64,000 nt of DNA from Pseudomonadota bacterium. GTDB lineage: Bacteria; Pseudomonadota; Alphaproteobacteria; Rhizobiales; Hyphomicrobiaceae. Shown here piece after piece: positions 43,494-52,318 of the stretch (within the stretch, counting starts at the first letter, position 1; the number at the start of each line of letters is the position of its first letter). The notes beneath the pieces were generated by a model. It was not told the origin of the DNA. It did not search any database and saw only the letters and a list, made by a program, of their open reading frames with translations. The translations under genes and the position numbers were made by a program. Location of the stretch: contig JAEZRM010000023.1 of NCBI GenBank assembly GCA_023412805.1, positions 1 to 64,000 on the forward strand, in the 5' to 3' direction.

Positions 43494-44879
43494 ATGGCCA
43501 CGCTTACCAATTTTGCCGCTCGCGACGTCGAGACGGTTCTGCATCCGGCGACCAACCTCGCGACGCATAGGACCTCCGGGCCGATGATGCTCGAGCGCGC
43601 CGAGGGTATTCATGTCTATGATTCCTCGGGCAAAGAATACATCGAAGGTCTGGCGGGGCTCTGGTGCACGGGGCTTGGCTACGGCAATACCGAGCTGGTC
43701 GAAGCCGCCGCTGAGCAGATGCGAAAGCTCTCGTTCACGCACCTTTTTGGCGGGCGCAGTCACGAGCCGGCCGTTCAGCTCGCCGAAAAGATCAAGGAGA
43801 TCGCGCCCTGCCCGACCTCCAAGGTGTTCTTCACCAGCTCCGGCAGCGAGGCTAACGACTCGCAGATCAAGCTCCAGTGGTATTACAACAATGCCATCGG
43901 CAAGCCGAACAAGAAGAAGATCATCTCGCGGATGCACGCCTACCATGGCGTGACGATCGCGGCCGGCAGCCTGACCGGGCTTCCGATCTTCCATGCTGAT
44001 TTCGATCTTCCGATCGACCGCATTCTGCACACCGACAAGCCGCACTACTATCGCTTCGGCAAGGAGGGCGAGAGCGAGGAGGAGTTCGCATCGCGGCTCG
44101 CCGGCAAGCTCGAGGCGCTCATCGAGCGCGAGGGGCCCGAGACGATCGCGGCTTTCATCGCCGAGCCGGTGATGGGCGCGGGCGGCGTGATCGTGCCGCC
44201 GAAGACCTACTTCGAGAAGGTGCAGGCGATCCTGCGCCACTACGACATCGCCTTCATCGCCGACGAGGTGATCTGCGGCTTTGCGCGTACAGGCAATATG
44301 TTCGGGACTGAGACCTTCAAAATGCAGCCCGATACCATCTCGATGGCTAAGGCGATCACCTCGGCCTACATGCCGCTCGGTGCGATCACCGTGCCCGAGC
44401 ACGTCTATCAGGCCATGATCGACGAGAGCAAAAAGCTCGGCGTATTCGCGCACGGCTTCACGTACTCGGGTCATCCGGTGGCCTCGGCCGTGGCGGTCAA
44501 GACGCTCGAAATCTACGAGCGCATCGACATCGTGGGCCACGTGCGCAAGGTCGCGCCGACCTTCATGAAGCGCCTGAAGGAGCTCGATGCGCACCCGCTC
44601 GTCGGCGAGACGCGGGGTGTCGGCCTCATCGGCGGCATCGAACTCGTGAAGGACAAAAAGAGCAGGCAGTCTTTCGATCCGCGCCAGGGCGTCGGTGCGA
44701 AGGTGAACATCTTCGCTCAGGAGGAAGGGCTGATCTCGCGTTCGATCGCCGGCGACACGCTGGCGCTCTGCCCGCCGCTGGTCATCAACAACGATCAGAT
44801 CAACGCCATGTTCGACCGCATGGCGCGGGCCCTCGATCGCGGCCTCGACTGGGCGCGCAAGGAAGGCATCGTGAGCTGA
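43494..44879 (+). CDS. Class III PLP-dependent aminotransferase (omega-transaminase-like)
   Basis: 461 aa from ATG 43494 (MATLTNFAARDVETVLHPAT); the frame is open upstream to 43404 without family similarity. Seen: LAGLWCTGLGYGN, FTSSGSEANDSQIKLQWYY (PLP phosphate cup), SRMHAYHGVTIAAGSLTG, AFIAEPVMGAGGVIVPP, IADEVICGFARTGNMFG (PLP-binding Asp) and the Schiff-base Lys in SMAKAITSAYMPLGAI. Fits beta-alanine:pyruvate or taurine/gamma-aminobutyrate-type transaminases. AGGA lies about ten bases upstream. Confidence 0.93.
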   Translation: MATLTNFAARDVETVLHPATNLATHRTSGPMMLERAEGIHVYDSSGKEYIEGLAGLWCTGLGYGNTELVEAAAEQMRKLSFTHLFGGRSHEPAVQLAEKIKEIAPCPTSKVFFTSSGSEANDSQIKLQWYYNNAIGKPNKKKIISRMHAYHGVTIAAGSLTGLPIFHADFDLPIDRILHTDKPHYYRFGKEGESEEEFASRLAGKLEALIEREGPETIAAFIAEPVMGAGGVIVPPKTYFEKVQAILRHYDIAFIADEVICGFARTGNMFGTETFKMQPDTISMAKAITSAYMPLGAITVPEHVYQAMIDESKKLGVFAHGFTYSGHPVASAVAVKTLEIYERIDIVGHVRKVAPTFMKRLKELDAHPLVGETRGVGLIGGIELVKDKKSRQSFDPRQGVGAKVNIFAQEEGLISRSIAGDTLALCPPLVINNDQINAMFDRMARALDRGLDWARKEGIVS

Positions 44880-44927
44880 CAGCAGACAACGGCCGGCGCT
44901 CCACGCGTCGGCCGCCGCCGGTATCGC

Positions 44928-45323
44928 TCAATCCTTGGGCTTCGTCAGCCCGCGCTCGGCCAGGACTTCCTCGGCGACCTTGAAGGCCTCGATGGTCGCC
45001 GGGATGCCGCAATAGGCGACGGTCTGGTAGAGCACTTCCTGGATTTCCTCGACGGTACAACCATTGTTGATCGCCGAGTTCACGTGAAGACGCAGCTCGG
45101 CCGGCTTGCCCATGGCCGTCAGCATGGCCATGCAAAGCATGCTACGCACCTTCCGCGGCAGACCGGGCCGGGCCCAGATATCGCCGAAGGCGTAGGTCTC
45201 GGAAAACTCTCTCAACGGTCTGTTGAAGTCGTTGGTCGAAGCATCGCGACGTTCGAGATAGGCGGCGCCGATCACTTCCCCCAGAATTTCCCGGCCACGC
45301 TTGCGCTGATCCTCGATGTCCAT
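44928..45323 (-). CDS. Carboxymuconolactone decarboxylase family protein (PcaC-like)
   Basis: 131 aa, right size for PcaC (gamma-carboxymuconolactone decarboxylase). Seen: REILGEVIGAAYLERR, FGDIWARPGLPRKVRSMLCMAMLTAMG, LRLHVNSAINNGCTVEEIQEVLYQTVAYCGIPA. Close to bona fide PcaC, but no protocatechuate genes are adjacent, so the substrate is open. GGGGAAA precedes the ATG. Confidence 0.9.
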   Translation of the reverse strand: MDIEDQRKRGREILGEVIGAAYLERRDASTNDFNRPLREFSETYAFGDIWARPGLPRKVRSMLCMAMLTAMGKPAELRLHVNSAINNGCTVEEIQEVLYQTVAYCGIPATIEAFKVAEEVLAERGLTKPKD

Positions 45324-45590
45324 GGTGTTTCCCCATTCTGTTCGGTTGTTCAGAGGAGCTAACTGTCGGCCTGCGAGGTGATCGGCGCAAGCTCATGACC
45401 GCGGCGCATTAACCACGCTGCGCGCGGAAACGCCGTATATACAAACACCCGTGCCGACATTCACACGGCTGTGACCCCGCTAATGACACAATCGATTGTA
45501 ACCTCTGGATGAAACCGGGCGCGCGCTTGCTTCTCCCGGCATCGGGGTCTAGACAGACCCATCCGTGCACGACCGGATTAGTTGAGCTAG

Positions 45591-48176
45591 ATGAGACCGC
45601 CCCCGATATTGCCCCCACTGCAGCGCAAGCCTAAGCGGCGGCGGCGCAGCCTGCTGCTGAGCCTCCTCGGGTTCTCGTTTGCGTCGGGCGTCTTCCTATT
45701 TCTGATCGGCGCGGCGGTCGGCGGCTACTTCCTCTGGCAGGCCTCGAACGACTTGCCGAGCTACGACAGCCTCGCCAAGTACGAGCCACCCGTGATGACG
45801 CGCATCCATGCGCACAACGGTGCCCTCATTTCTGAATACGCGCACGAGCGGCGCATCTTCGTGCCGATCAACACTGTGCCGAAGCCGCTCATTGCCGCTT
45901 ACCTCTCGGCTGAGGACAAGCGCTTCTTCGACCATGGTGGCCTCGATTTCTTCGGTATGGCGCGCGCCGGATCCCGCTACATCATGGACAAGATCCAGGG
46001 GCGCCGTCGCCGTGCGGAAGGCGCCTCGACGATTACGCAGCAGGTTGCCAAGAACTTTCTGCTGACGAGCGAGCGCACGGCCGATCGCAAGCTCAAGGAA
46101 GCCATCCTCGCGGTGAGGATCGAGAGCGCCTACTCGAAAGAGAAGATCCTCGAGCTCTATCTCAATCAGATCTACCTCGGCTTGAACACGTTCGGCGTCG
46201 CCGCGGCATCGCTGACGTACTTCAACAAGGAGCTGAAGGATCTGACGCTCGAGGAGATGGCGTACCTAGCGGCGCTGCCCAAGGGGCCGAACAACTACCA
46301 TCCCTTCCGCAGGGAGAAGGAAGCTGTCGCTCGCCGCAATGCCATCCTGGGGCTGATGGCCGAGAATGGCTACATCACGGAGCAGGAAGCCAAAGCAGCT
46401 TCGGCGAAGCCGCTGATCGTCAACATCCGCCCGTTCGGCGTGCAGACGCACGCGGCGGATTATTTTGCCGAAGAGGTTCGGCGCACGCTGATCGCGCAGT
46501 TCGGTGACGAGAAGCTCTATCAGGGCGGCCTCTCCGTTCGCACGACGTTGTCGCCGCGCTATCAGATGCTTGCCCGGCGCGCGCTTGTCGAGGGACTGGT
46601 TACCTTCGATCGCAAGCAAGGTTGGCGCGGGCCCGTCGAGAAAATTGCCGTCACCGGCGATTGGGGCGCGCCGCTCGGCGCCATTGAATTCCCGGGCGAC
46701 ATTCAGCCGTGGCGTCTTGGCGTCGTGCTCAAGATCGAGCGGGAGAAGGCTACGGTCGGGCTTCGTCCGGCGCGCCAGCAGGACGGCAGCCTTGTTGCCG
46801 ACCGCGAGGCTGTCGAGGTTCCGTACGAGGAGATCAGGTGGGCGAACCGCAAGCCGGGCAAGCAGCCGGGCGCGGGCGACGTGCTGAACGTCGGCGACGT
46901 GATCTACGTTTCGCCGAAAAACCATGACGAGCCGCAAGGCGTGTGGTCGCTTATGCAGATTCCCGAGATCGGTGGCGGCATCGTCGTCATGGATCCGCAC
47001 ACGGGCCGCGTGCTCGCGAGCGTCGGCGGCTTCTCGTTCGCGCTGAGCCAGTTCGATCGTGCCGCTCAGGCGCGTCGCCAGCCGGGATCGTCGTTCAAGC
47101 CGTTCGTCTATGCCACCGCGCTCGACAATGGCTACAAGCCGACGAGTGTCGTGCTCGATGCGCCGATCACGATCGAGCAGGGTGCCGGTCTCGATGTTTG
47201 GCGGCCTAAGAATTACAGCGGGCAGTTCTATGGCCCGACAACCTTGCGCGTCGGCATCGAGCATTCGCGCAACCTCATGACGGTGCGTCTCGCCCAGGAC
47301 ATGGGCATGCCGCTCGTCGGCGAGTATTCGCGCCGCTTCGGCATCTACGACGAACTGACGCCGGTGCTCTCCATGGCACTCGGCGCCGGCGAGACGACGC
47401 TGCTCCGCATGACCGCCGCTTACGCCATGCTGGCAAATGGCGGACGACAGGTGCGGCCGACTTATATCGACCGCATTCAGGACCGCTGGGGCCGCGCTGT
47501 GTGGCGCCATGACGATCGCGATTGTCAGGAGTGCCGGCAGACGACCTGGAATGGCCAGGACGAGCCCGAGATCAAGGACGATCGCCGTCAGATCATCGAC
47601 CCCCATACGGCCTATCAGATCACGTCGATGATGGAGGGTGTCGTACAGCGTGGTACGGCGACGTCGCTCCGCGCGATCGGCAAGCCGCTCGCCGGCAAGA
47701 CGGGCACCACCAATGACGCCAAGGACGCGTGGTTCATCGGCTTCTCGCCGGACCTCGTCGTCGGCGTGTTCGTCGGCTACGACATTCCGAAGCCCATGGG
47801 CAAGGAGGCGACGGGTGGCGCGATCGCGGTGCCGATCTTCGGCTCGTTCATGAAGATGGCGCTCGCCGACAAGCCCGCCACGCCCTTCCGCATTCCTCCC
47901 GGCATCAAGCTCGTGCGCGTGAACCCCTCGACGGGTCTGCGCGTGCAGGGTGGCGATACGCGCAGCGTCCTCGAGGCCTTCAAGCCCGATGAGGAGCCGG
48001 ACGATCCATATTCGATCATCGGCTTCACGGATGAGACCGGCGGCTTCTCGCAGCCGCAGTCCGATCAGGACGGGAGGGAGCCCTCCGGCGGTGGCTGGGC
48101 GCCGCGCACCGAACGCAGCGGTGGCGGACGCGGCGAGGATGCGCGCGCGCTCACACGAGGCCGTGGCTTGTGGTGA
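45591..48176 (+). CDS. mrcA: Penicillin-binding protein 1A (bifunctional transglycosylase/transpeptidase)
   Basis: 861 aa. Cytoplasmic basic N-terminus (QRKPKRRRRSLLLS), one membrane helix (about 22-48), GT51 glycosyltransferase domain with the catalytic Glu in LSAEDKRFFDHGGLDFFG (about 108) and GASTITQQVAKNFLL; an OB-like insertion (about 330-460); transpeptidase domain with SxxK in PGSSFKPFVYA (about 500), SRN (about 559) and KTGTTNDAKD (about 702). The C-terminal tail is low-complexity (Gly/Arg/Pro). It polymerises and crosslinks peptidoglycan. Convergent with the ABC permease gene, only six bases apart. Confidence 0.96.
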   Translation: MRPPPILPPLQRKPKRRRRSLLLSLLGFSFASGVFLFLIGAAVGGYFLWQASNDLPSYDSLAKYEPPVMTRIHAHNGALISEYAHERRIFVPINTVPKPLIAAYLSAEDKRFFDHGGLDFFGMARAGSRYIMDKIQGRRRRAEGASTITQQVAKNFLLTSERTADRKLKEAILAVRIESAYSKEKILELYLNQIYLGLNTFGVAAASLTYFNKELKDLTLEEMAYLAALPKGPNNYHPFRREKEAVARRNAILGLMAENGYITEQEAKAASAKPLIVNIRPFGVQTHAADYFAEEVRRTLIAQFGDEKLYQGGLSVRTTLSPRYQMLARRALVEGLVTFDRKQGWRGPVEKIAVTGDWGAPLGAIEFPGDIQPWRLGVVLKIEREKATVGLRPARQQDGSLVADREAVEVPYEEIRWANRKPGKQPGAGDVLNVGDVIYVSPKNHDEPQGVWSLMQIPEIGGGIVVMDPHTGRVLASVGGFSFALSQFDRAAQARRQPGSSFKPFVYATALDNGYKPTSVVLDAPITIEQGAGLDVWRPKNYSGQFYGPTTLRVGIEHSRNLMTVRLAQDMGMPLVGEYSRRFGIYDELTPVLSMALGAGETTLLRMTAAYAMLANGGRQVRPTYIDRIQDRWGRAVWRHDDRDCQECRQTTWNGQDEPEIKDDRRQIIDPHTAYQITSMMEGVVQRGTATSLRAIGKPLAGKTGTTNDAKDAWFIGFSPDLVVGVFVGYDIPKPMGKEATGGAIAVPIFGSFMKMALADKPATPFRIPPGIKLVRVNPSTGLRVQGGDTRSVLEAFKPDEEPDDPYSIIGFTDETGGFSQPQSDQDGREPSGGGWAPRTERSGGGRGEDARALTRGRGLW

Positions 48177-48182
48177 GTTCCC

Positions 48183-49415
48183 CTATTCGGTGCGCAGCGC
48201 GTCGATCGGGTTGAGGTGTGCGGCCCGACGTGCCGGGAAGAATCCGAACACGACGCCTGTCAGTGCCGCCGCGCCAAGCGCCATGAGAATGGCGTTCGGT
48301 GCGATCACGATGGGCCACTGAGCCGAGAACGCCACGCCCGCGGCGGTCGCCACGCCGATGCTCACTCCGATAAGGCCACCCAACAGACAGAGCACGACGG
48401 CCTCGACGAGGAATTGCATCAGGATATCGCGCCGCCGCCCGCCGACGGCCATGCGCAGTCCGATCTCGCGCGTGCGCTCCGTGACCGACACGAGCATGAT
48501 GTTCATGATCCCGATGCCGCCGACGATGAGCGAGATGGCGCTGGTTGCGGCGAGCAGCCAGCCCATGGTCGTCAGCGCCGACGTGCGGGCGCGCATGAAC
48601 TCCGAGAGATTGCGGACGTTGAAATCGTCCTCGGCGCCGGCCTTGATCTTGCGGCGCTGGCGAAGCAGCGTCTCGATCTGTTCCTGCGCTTCGCCGAGGT
48701 CCGTACCGGCGTCGAACTTCACGTGAATGTTGCCGACATTGTCGTTCACGAGACGGCTGCGTCCGACAATGCGCCCGCGCGCCGCCGACATGGGCAGCAT
48801 GATCACGTCGTCCTGGTCGCGGCCGAACGAGTTCTGCCCCTTGCTATCGAGTACACCGATGACCTGGAAGGGCACGTTGAGCACGCGAATAGTTGCGCCG
48901 ATGGGATCGCCGCCGTTGAATAGCTTGTCGGCGACCGTCTTACCGACGAGCGCGACGCGCGCTGCCGTTTTCACTTCGTTGGGCATGAACTCACGGCCCT
49001 CGACGACCGGCCAGTCGCGCACTTCATTGAACTGGTCATGGACGCCCATGAATGATGTGGTCCAGTTGGCATTCCCGTAGATCACGGGGCCAGAGCCCTG
49101 CAGAAGGCCAGAGATCGCGATGACGCCTGGAATGCTGTCGCGAAGCGCCTGCATATCGCGCTCGGAGAGCGGAAGGCGCGTGCCCGCGCCACCAGAACGT
49201 CCGCCGACACGCGACGCGCCCGGGAATACAACGAGCATGTGCGAGCCGAGTGAGGCGATCTGGCGATCGACCTCGCTGCGCGCGCCTGTGCCAACGGCGA
49301 CCATGACGATGACGGAGGCAACGCCAATGATGATGCCGAGCGTCGTGAGGATCGAACGCAGCGTATTGGCACGCAGCGCCGTCAGCGCAATGCCGAGGCT
49401 GTCGAAGACGTTCAT
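48183..49415 (-). CDS. MacB-type ABC transporter permease
   Basis: 410 aa. FtsX/MacB fold: first membrane helix at 20-45 (LTTLGIIIGVASVIVMVAVG), a large periplasmic domain (about 50-280), then three helices at the C-terminus (LLAATSAISLIVGGIGIMNIML ... VVLCLLGGLIGVSIGV ... ALGAAALTGVVFGFFPARRAA ending NPIDALRTE). In E. coli MacB permease and ATPase are fused; here they are split, the ATPase gene overlapping this one by four bases (ATGA). Mechanotransmission exporter acting with the adaptor encoded upstream; substrates may be macrolides, peptides or siderophores. Confidence 0.92.
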   Translation of the reverse strand: MNVFDSLGIALTALRANTLRSILTTLGIIIGVASVIVMVAVGTGARSEVDRQIASLGSHMLVVFPGASRVGGRSGGAGTRLPLSERDMQALRDSIPGVIAISGLLQGSGPVIYGNANWTTSFMGVHDQFNEVRDWPVVEGREFMPNEVKTAARVALVGKTVADKLFNGGDPIGATIRVLNVPFQVIGVLDSKGQNSFGRDQDDVIMLPMSAARGRIVGRSRLVNDNVGNIHVKFDAGTDLGEAQEQIETLLRQRRKIKAGAEDDFNVRNLSEFMRARTSALTTMGWLLAATSAISLIVGGIGIMNIMLVSVTERTREIGLRMAVGGRRRDILMQFLVEAVVLCLLGGLIGVSIGVATAAGVAFSAQWPIVIAPNAILMALGAAALTGVVFGFFPARRAAHLNPIDALRTE

Positions 49416-50197
49416 TCCGCAGCCCTTCCCATGTAGCCGGCCTGGGCGACGTCCTCGACGATTTGCCCGTCGCGGAACAATATGCGGCGCTTGGCGTACT
49501 CTGCGACATCGGGCTCGTGCGTCACGACGACAACGGTGATGCCTTCGGTATTGAGCGTGCAGAAGAGCGCCATGATCTCTTCGGATGTCTTGCTGTCGAG
49601 GGCGCCCGTCGGCTCGTCGGCGAGCAGGAGCTTCGGATTGTTGACGAGCGCGCGCGCGATGGCGACGCGCTGCTGTTGACCACCCGAGAGCTGGCTCGGC
49701 ACGTGGTCCATGCGATCCTTGAGACCGACCTGTTCGAGGCGGTGACGCGCCATGGCCTCGGCGTCGGCGGGGCGCGGATGGGCATAGAGCAGCGGCAGCA
49801 TGACCTGGCGCAGCGCCGTCGTGCGCGGCAGCAGATTGAACTGCTGGAAGACGAAGCCGATAGTGCGGTTGCGCAGATTTGCGAGTGCGTCGGAGTCGAG
49901 TGTGGCGACGTCGCGCCCGTCAAGCACCATGGCGCCTGTCGTCGGCACGTCGAGGGCGCCGATGAGGTTCATCATTGTGGACTTGCCCGAGCCGGACGGT
50001 CCCATGATGGCGACGAACTCACCGAGATTGATACTGAGCGAAACGCCATCGAGCGCGCGCACGGTCTGCTCGCCGACGGTGTAGATCTTCGCAACGCCGC
50101 GCGCCTCGATCAGCGGCTTGCCATCGGCGCGCGCCGCGCTCGTCATTTTGTCTGTTTGGGTCGTTCCGTCCATGACATCATGCCCAGGGCGTGACAT
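49412..50197 (-). CDS. MacB/LolD-type ABC transporter ATP-binding protein
   Basis: 261 aa. Walker A GPSGSGKSTMMNLIG, Q-loop in FVFQQFNLLPRTTAL, signature LSGGQQQRVAIARAL, Walker B LLLADEPTGALDS and the switch His in VVVVTHEPDVAEYAKR. Start is 50197 (MSRPGHD), nine bases after the adaptor gene stop, or ATG 50173. Middle gene of the adaptor-ATPase-permease operon. Confidence 0.94.
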   Translation of the reverse strand: MSRPGHDVMDGTTQTDKMTSAARADGKPLIEARGVAKIYTVGEQTVRALDGVSLSINLGEFVAIMGPSGSGKSTMMNLIGALDVPTTGAMVLDGRDVATLDSDALANLRNRTIGFVFQQFNLLPRTTALRQVMLPLLYAHPRPADAEAMARHRLEQVGLKDRMDHVPSQLSGGQQQRVAIARALVNNPKLLLADEPTGALDSKTSEEIMALFCTLNTEGITVVVVTHEPDVAEYAKRRILFRDGQIVEDVAQAGYMGRAAE

Positions 50198-50205
50198 GCC
50201 GCCGA

Positions 50206-51756
50206 CTAGCGCTTCACAGTCTGGCGCTGGCGGGTGATGACGCGATCACCTTGCTTGAGGCCGCCGACGAGCTCGGCGAACTGTTCGTCGCCGATGCCGA
50301 GTCGGATCTGGCGCTGCTCGGGCCTGCGATCGCGTCCCAAGACCCACACGGATGCCATGCGGCCCGACTGACGCGCCGCGCGCCAGCGCTCCATCAGCGG
50401 CTTCTGTTCGTCGGTCAAAGTCGGCTCGAGCACAGCTTCAATGCGCTCCATGAAGCGATTGCGCATGGCGTTGCCGTCGCCGCGGGCTTTGCCGCCGGGA
50501 GGTCCTTCGGCGGACCTCCGCTCGCCAGGGCCACCACCGTCGCCACCTGCGCCTTCTCCCCGGGCCTCGCGGGACTTCTGGCGCTCGGCGCGTGCGGCCG
50601 CAGCCTTGCGCATGGCCTCTTGCACCGTATCGACCTGAGCATCGGAGAGCTTCAGGGCGCCCCTCATCTGCTCGACGAGGCGATCGCTGCGCTCGGCAGC
50701 GTGCGCGGCTCCTGTCTGAGGCGTAGGCGCCGCAATATCACGTGGGCGAAAGCGCAAGGCGTCATTCGAGATGCGAAGCACGTCGCGGCGTCGCGCGGTC
50801 TCGATCTGGACATTGGCCGTCATGCCTGGAAACAGGCGGCGATCCTCGTTCCGCGCCTCGATGATCACCGTATAGGTGACGACGTTCTGCAACTCAGTGG
50901 CGGCAAGCCGAACCTGCGACACGGTCCCGTGGAAGCGATCCTCGGGATAGGCGTCAACAGTGAACTCGACTGAATTTCCTTCGCTGATGGAGCCGACGTC
51001 GGCCTCGTTGACCTGTGCCTCAATTTGGATGCGGCGCAGATCCTGCGCGATCTTGAATAGCTCAGGCGCCTGCAAGCTCGCAGCGACCGTCTGACCGACA
51101 TCGATGGTGCGCGAGATCACGGTGCCGTCGATGGGCGACTGAATGAGCGTGCGATCGAGATCGATCTCGGCGACCTTCAGCGCCGCTTCACGCTGCGCGA
51201 TCGTGGCCTTCGCGTTCGCGATCTGGGCATCGATCACGGCAATATCGGCCGTCGCCACATCCACGTCGCGGACTGCGCTATCGAGCGTCGCCGTCGAGGC
51301 GACGCCCTTGGTCGCAAGTGTCTCCTGGCGTTCAAGTAGGCGCTTGGCATTGCGCAGGACAGCCTCGGCTCTTGTGCGTGCAGCTTCCTGATTGGTCAGG
51401 CCAGCCTGAGCCGCCACGAGATCTGCACGGGCCTGAGCGACGCGCGCGGCGAACGTCTTGTCGTCGAGGCGGGCCAGCAGGTCGCCTTCCTTGACCTCGC
51501 TGTTGAAGTCGGCGCTGAGCTTGTCGATCCTGCCCGAAAGCTGCGAGCCAATGCTGACGGTGACGACGGCACGCACCGGACCCGATGTCGTTACGAGCCG
51601 CCGGATCTCACCGCGGCTGATCTCGGTCGTGTCATAGGCCAGCGCGGGATCGCCCGAGCTGCCGAAGCCGCCAAGGTTCATCATCCAGGCGGCGCCGACG
51701 CCTACGGCTGCCAGAGGCAGCGCCAACGTGAAGAGATATTTGAAACGGCCCGCCAT
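50206..51756 (-). CDS. MacA-like periplasmic adaptor with Spy/CpxP-like insertion
   Basis: 516 aa, longer than usual MacA (about 370-400). Residues 1-340: membrane anchor (LFTLALPLAAVGVGAAWMM), lipoyl/barrel halves (SIGSQLSGRIDKLSADFNSEVKEGD; LIQSPIDGTVISRTIDVGQTV) and alpha-hairpin (105-200). Residues about 343-465 are an insertion with two LTxxQ-type motifs, LSDAQ at 370-374 and LTDEQ at 447-451, in Arg/Glu-rich helices separated by a Gly-rich stretch, resembling the Spy/CpxP periplasmic chaperone or sensor helices. The family's last beta domain resumes at 466-516 (LGIGDEQFAELVGGLKQGDRVITRQ). First gene of the efflux operon. Confidence 0.9.
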   Translation of the reverse strand: MAGRFKYLFTLALPLAAVGVGAAWMMNLGGFGSSGDPALAYDTTEISRGEIRRLVTTSGPVRAVVTVSIGSQLSGRIDKLSADFNSEVKEGDLLARLDDKTFAARVAQARADLVAAQAGLTNQEAARTRAEAVLRNAKRLLERQETLATKGVASTATLDSAVRDVDVATADIAVIDAQIANAKATIAQREAALKVAEIDLDRTLIQSPIDGTVISRTIDVGQTVAASLQAPELFKIAQDLRRIQIEAQVNEADVGSISEGNSVEFTVDAYPEDRFHGTVSQVRLAATELQNVVTYTVIIEARNEDRRLFPGMTANVQIETARRRDVLRISNDALRFRPRDIAAPTPQTGAAHAAERSDRLVEQMRGALKLSDAQVDTVQEAMRKAAAARAERQKSREARGEGAGGDGGGPGERRSAEGPPGGKARGDGNAMRNRFMERIEAVLEPTLTDEQKPLMERWRAARQSGRMASVWVLGRDRRPEQRQIRLGIGDEQFAELVGGLKQGDRVITRQRQTVKR

Positions 51757-52057
51757 CTGTCCGACCTGCCTGCGCCTTCACACCAAGCGACCGGCCCCAC
51801 GGGGACCGGCCTCTGCTGTTTTAACGCCGGCGTGGAACCTGTTCCGTCGCGCTGCCCCGGCGTGTCCCGGCATCATTGTGGCGGAAAGGCTCCTTCGGGA
51901 GAAGACACCCCGCCATTACAAATTGTCCAGCAAGCTTACCGGCACCACTTCCAGGCGATGAACCCAGCATGAATGCAGCGTTCAATGGCAGTTCACGGCC
52001 TCGGGGCCAACATTGGCGAACCCTGGACGTAGATCTTCCCCGGCGTGAAGAATGCGA

Positions 52058-52095
52058 GGCGCGGAGCCCAGGGTCTCCGCGCCTTTTGCTTTTTT
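52058..52095 (+). terminator. Strong plus-strand intrinsic terminator without a plus-strand gene upstream
   Basis: 9-bp perfect stem GGCGCGGAG / CTCCGCGCC, 8-base loop, then TTTTGCTTTTTT. It ends plus-strand transcripts, yet the nearest genes on both sides are on the minus strand; the 5' neighbour region 51757-52057 (300 bp) contains no supported coding sequence. It implies an unannotated plus-strand RNA. Confidence 0.8.
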
Positions 52096-52318
52096 CGCTC
52101 ACGCCGTATTCGCTTCGCTCACCGGCTCCGCGGGGCGGCCCTTGGGCCGGCACGCGGTCGCGTGCTCAGGAAGGGAAGGTCGCTCATGCCGCTATTCACT
52201 TCGTTCGCGCCGCTCGACGTGCAACTTGCTCAAGCGTCATAAGCGCGCGAGGCGCGCCGGCGCTAGCGCCGGCCCCCCGCGGAGCCGGTGAGCGAAGCGA
52301 ACTCGGCGCAAGCGGAAT
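52092..52318. repeat. Long inverted repeat at the 3' end of truB
   Basis: Arms of about 48 bases, 52092-52140 and 52271-52318, nearly identical when one is reversed: the core TTCGCTTCGCTCACCGGCTC followed by CGCGGGG is perfect for 27 bases apart from small length differences. The right arm runs into the last codon of truB. The 130-base spacer has smaller palindromes (CCCTTGGGCC, GCGGTCGCG). Looks like a non-autonomous repeat element or paired terminators; no transposase present. Confidence 0.75.
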
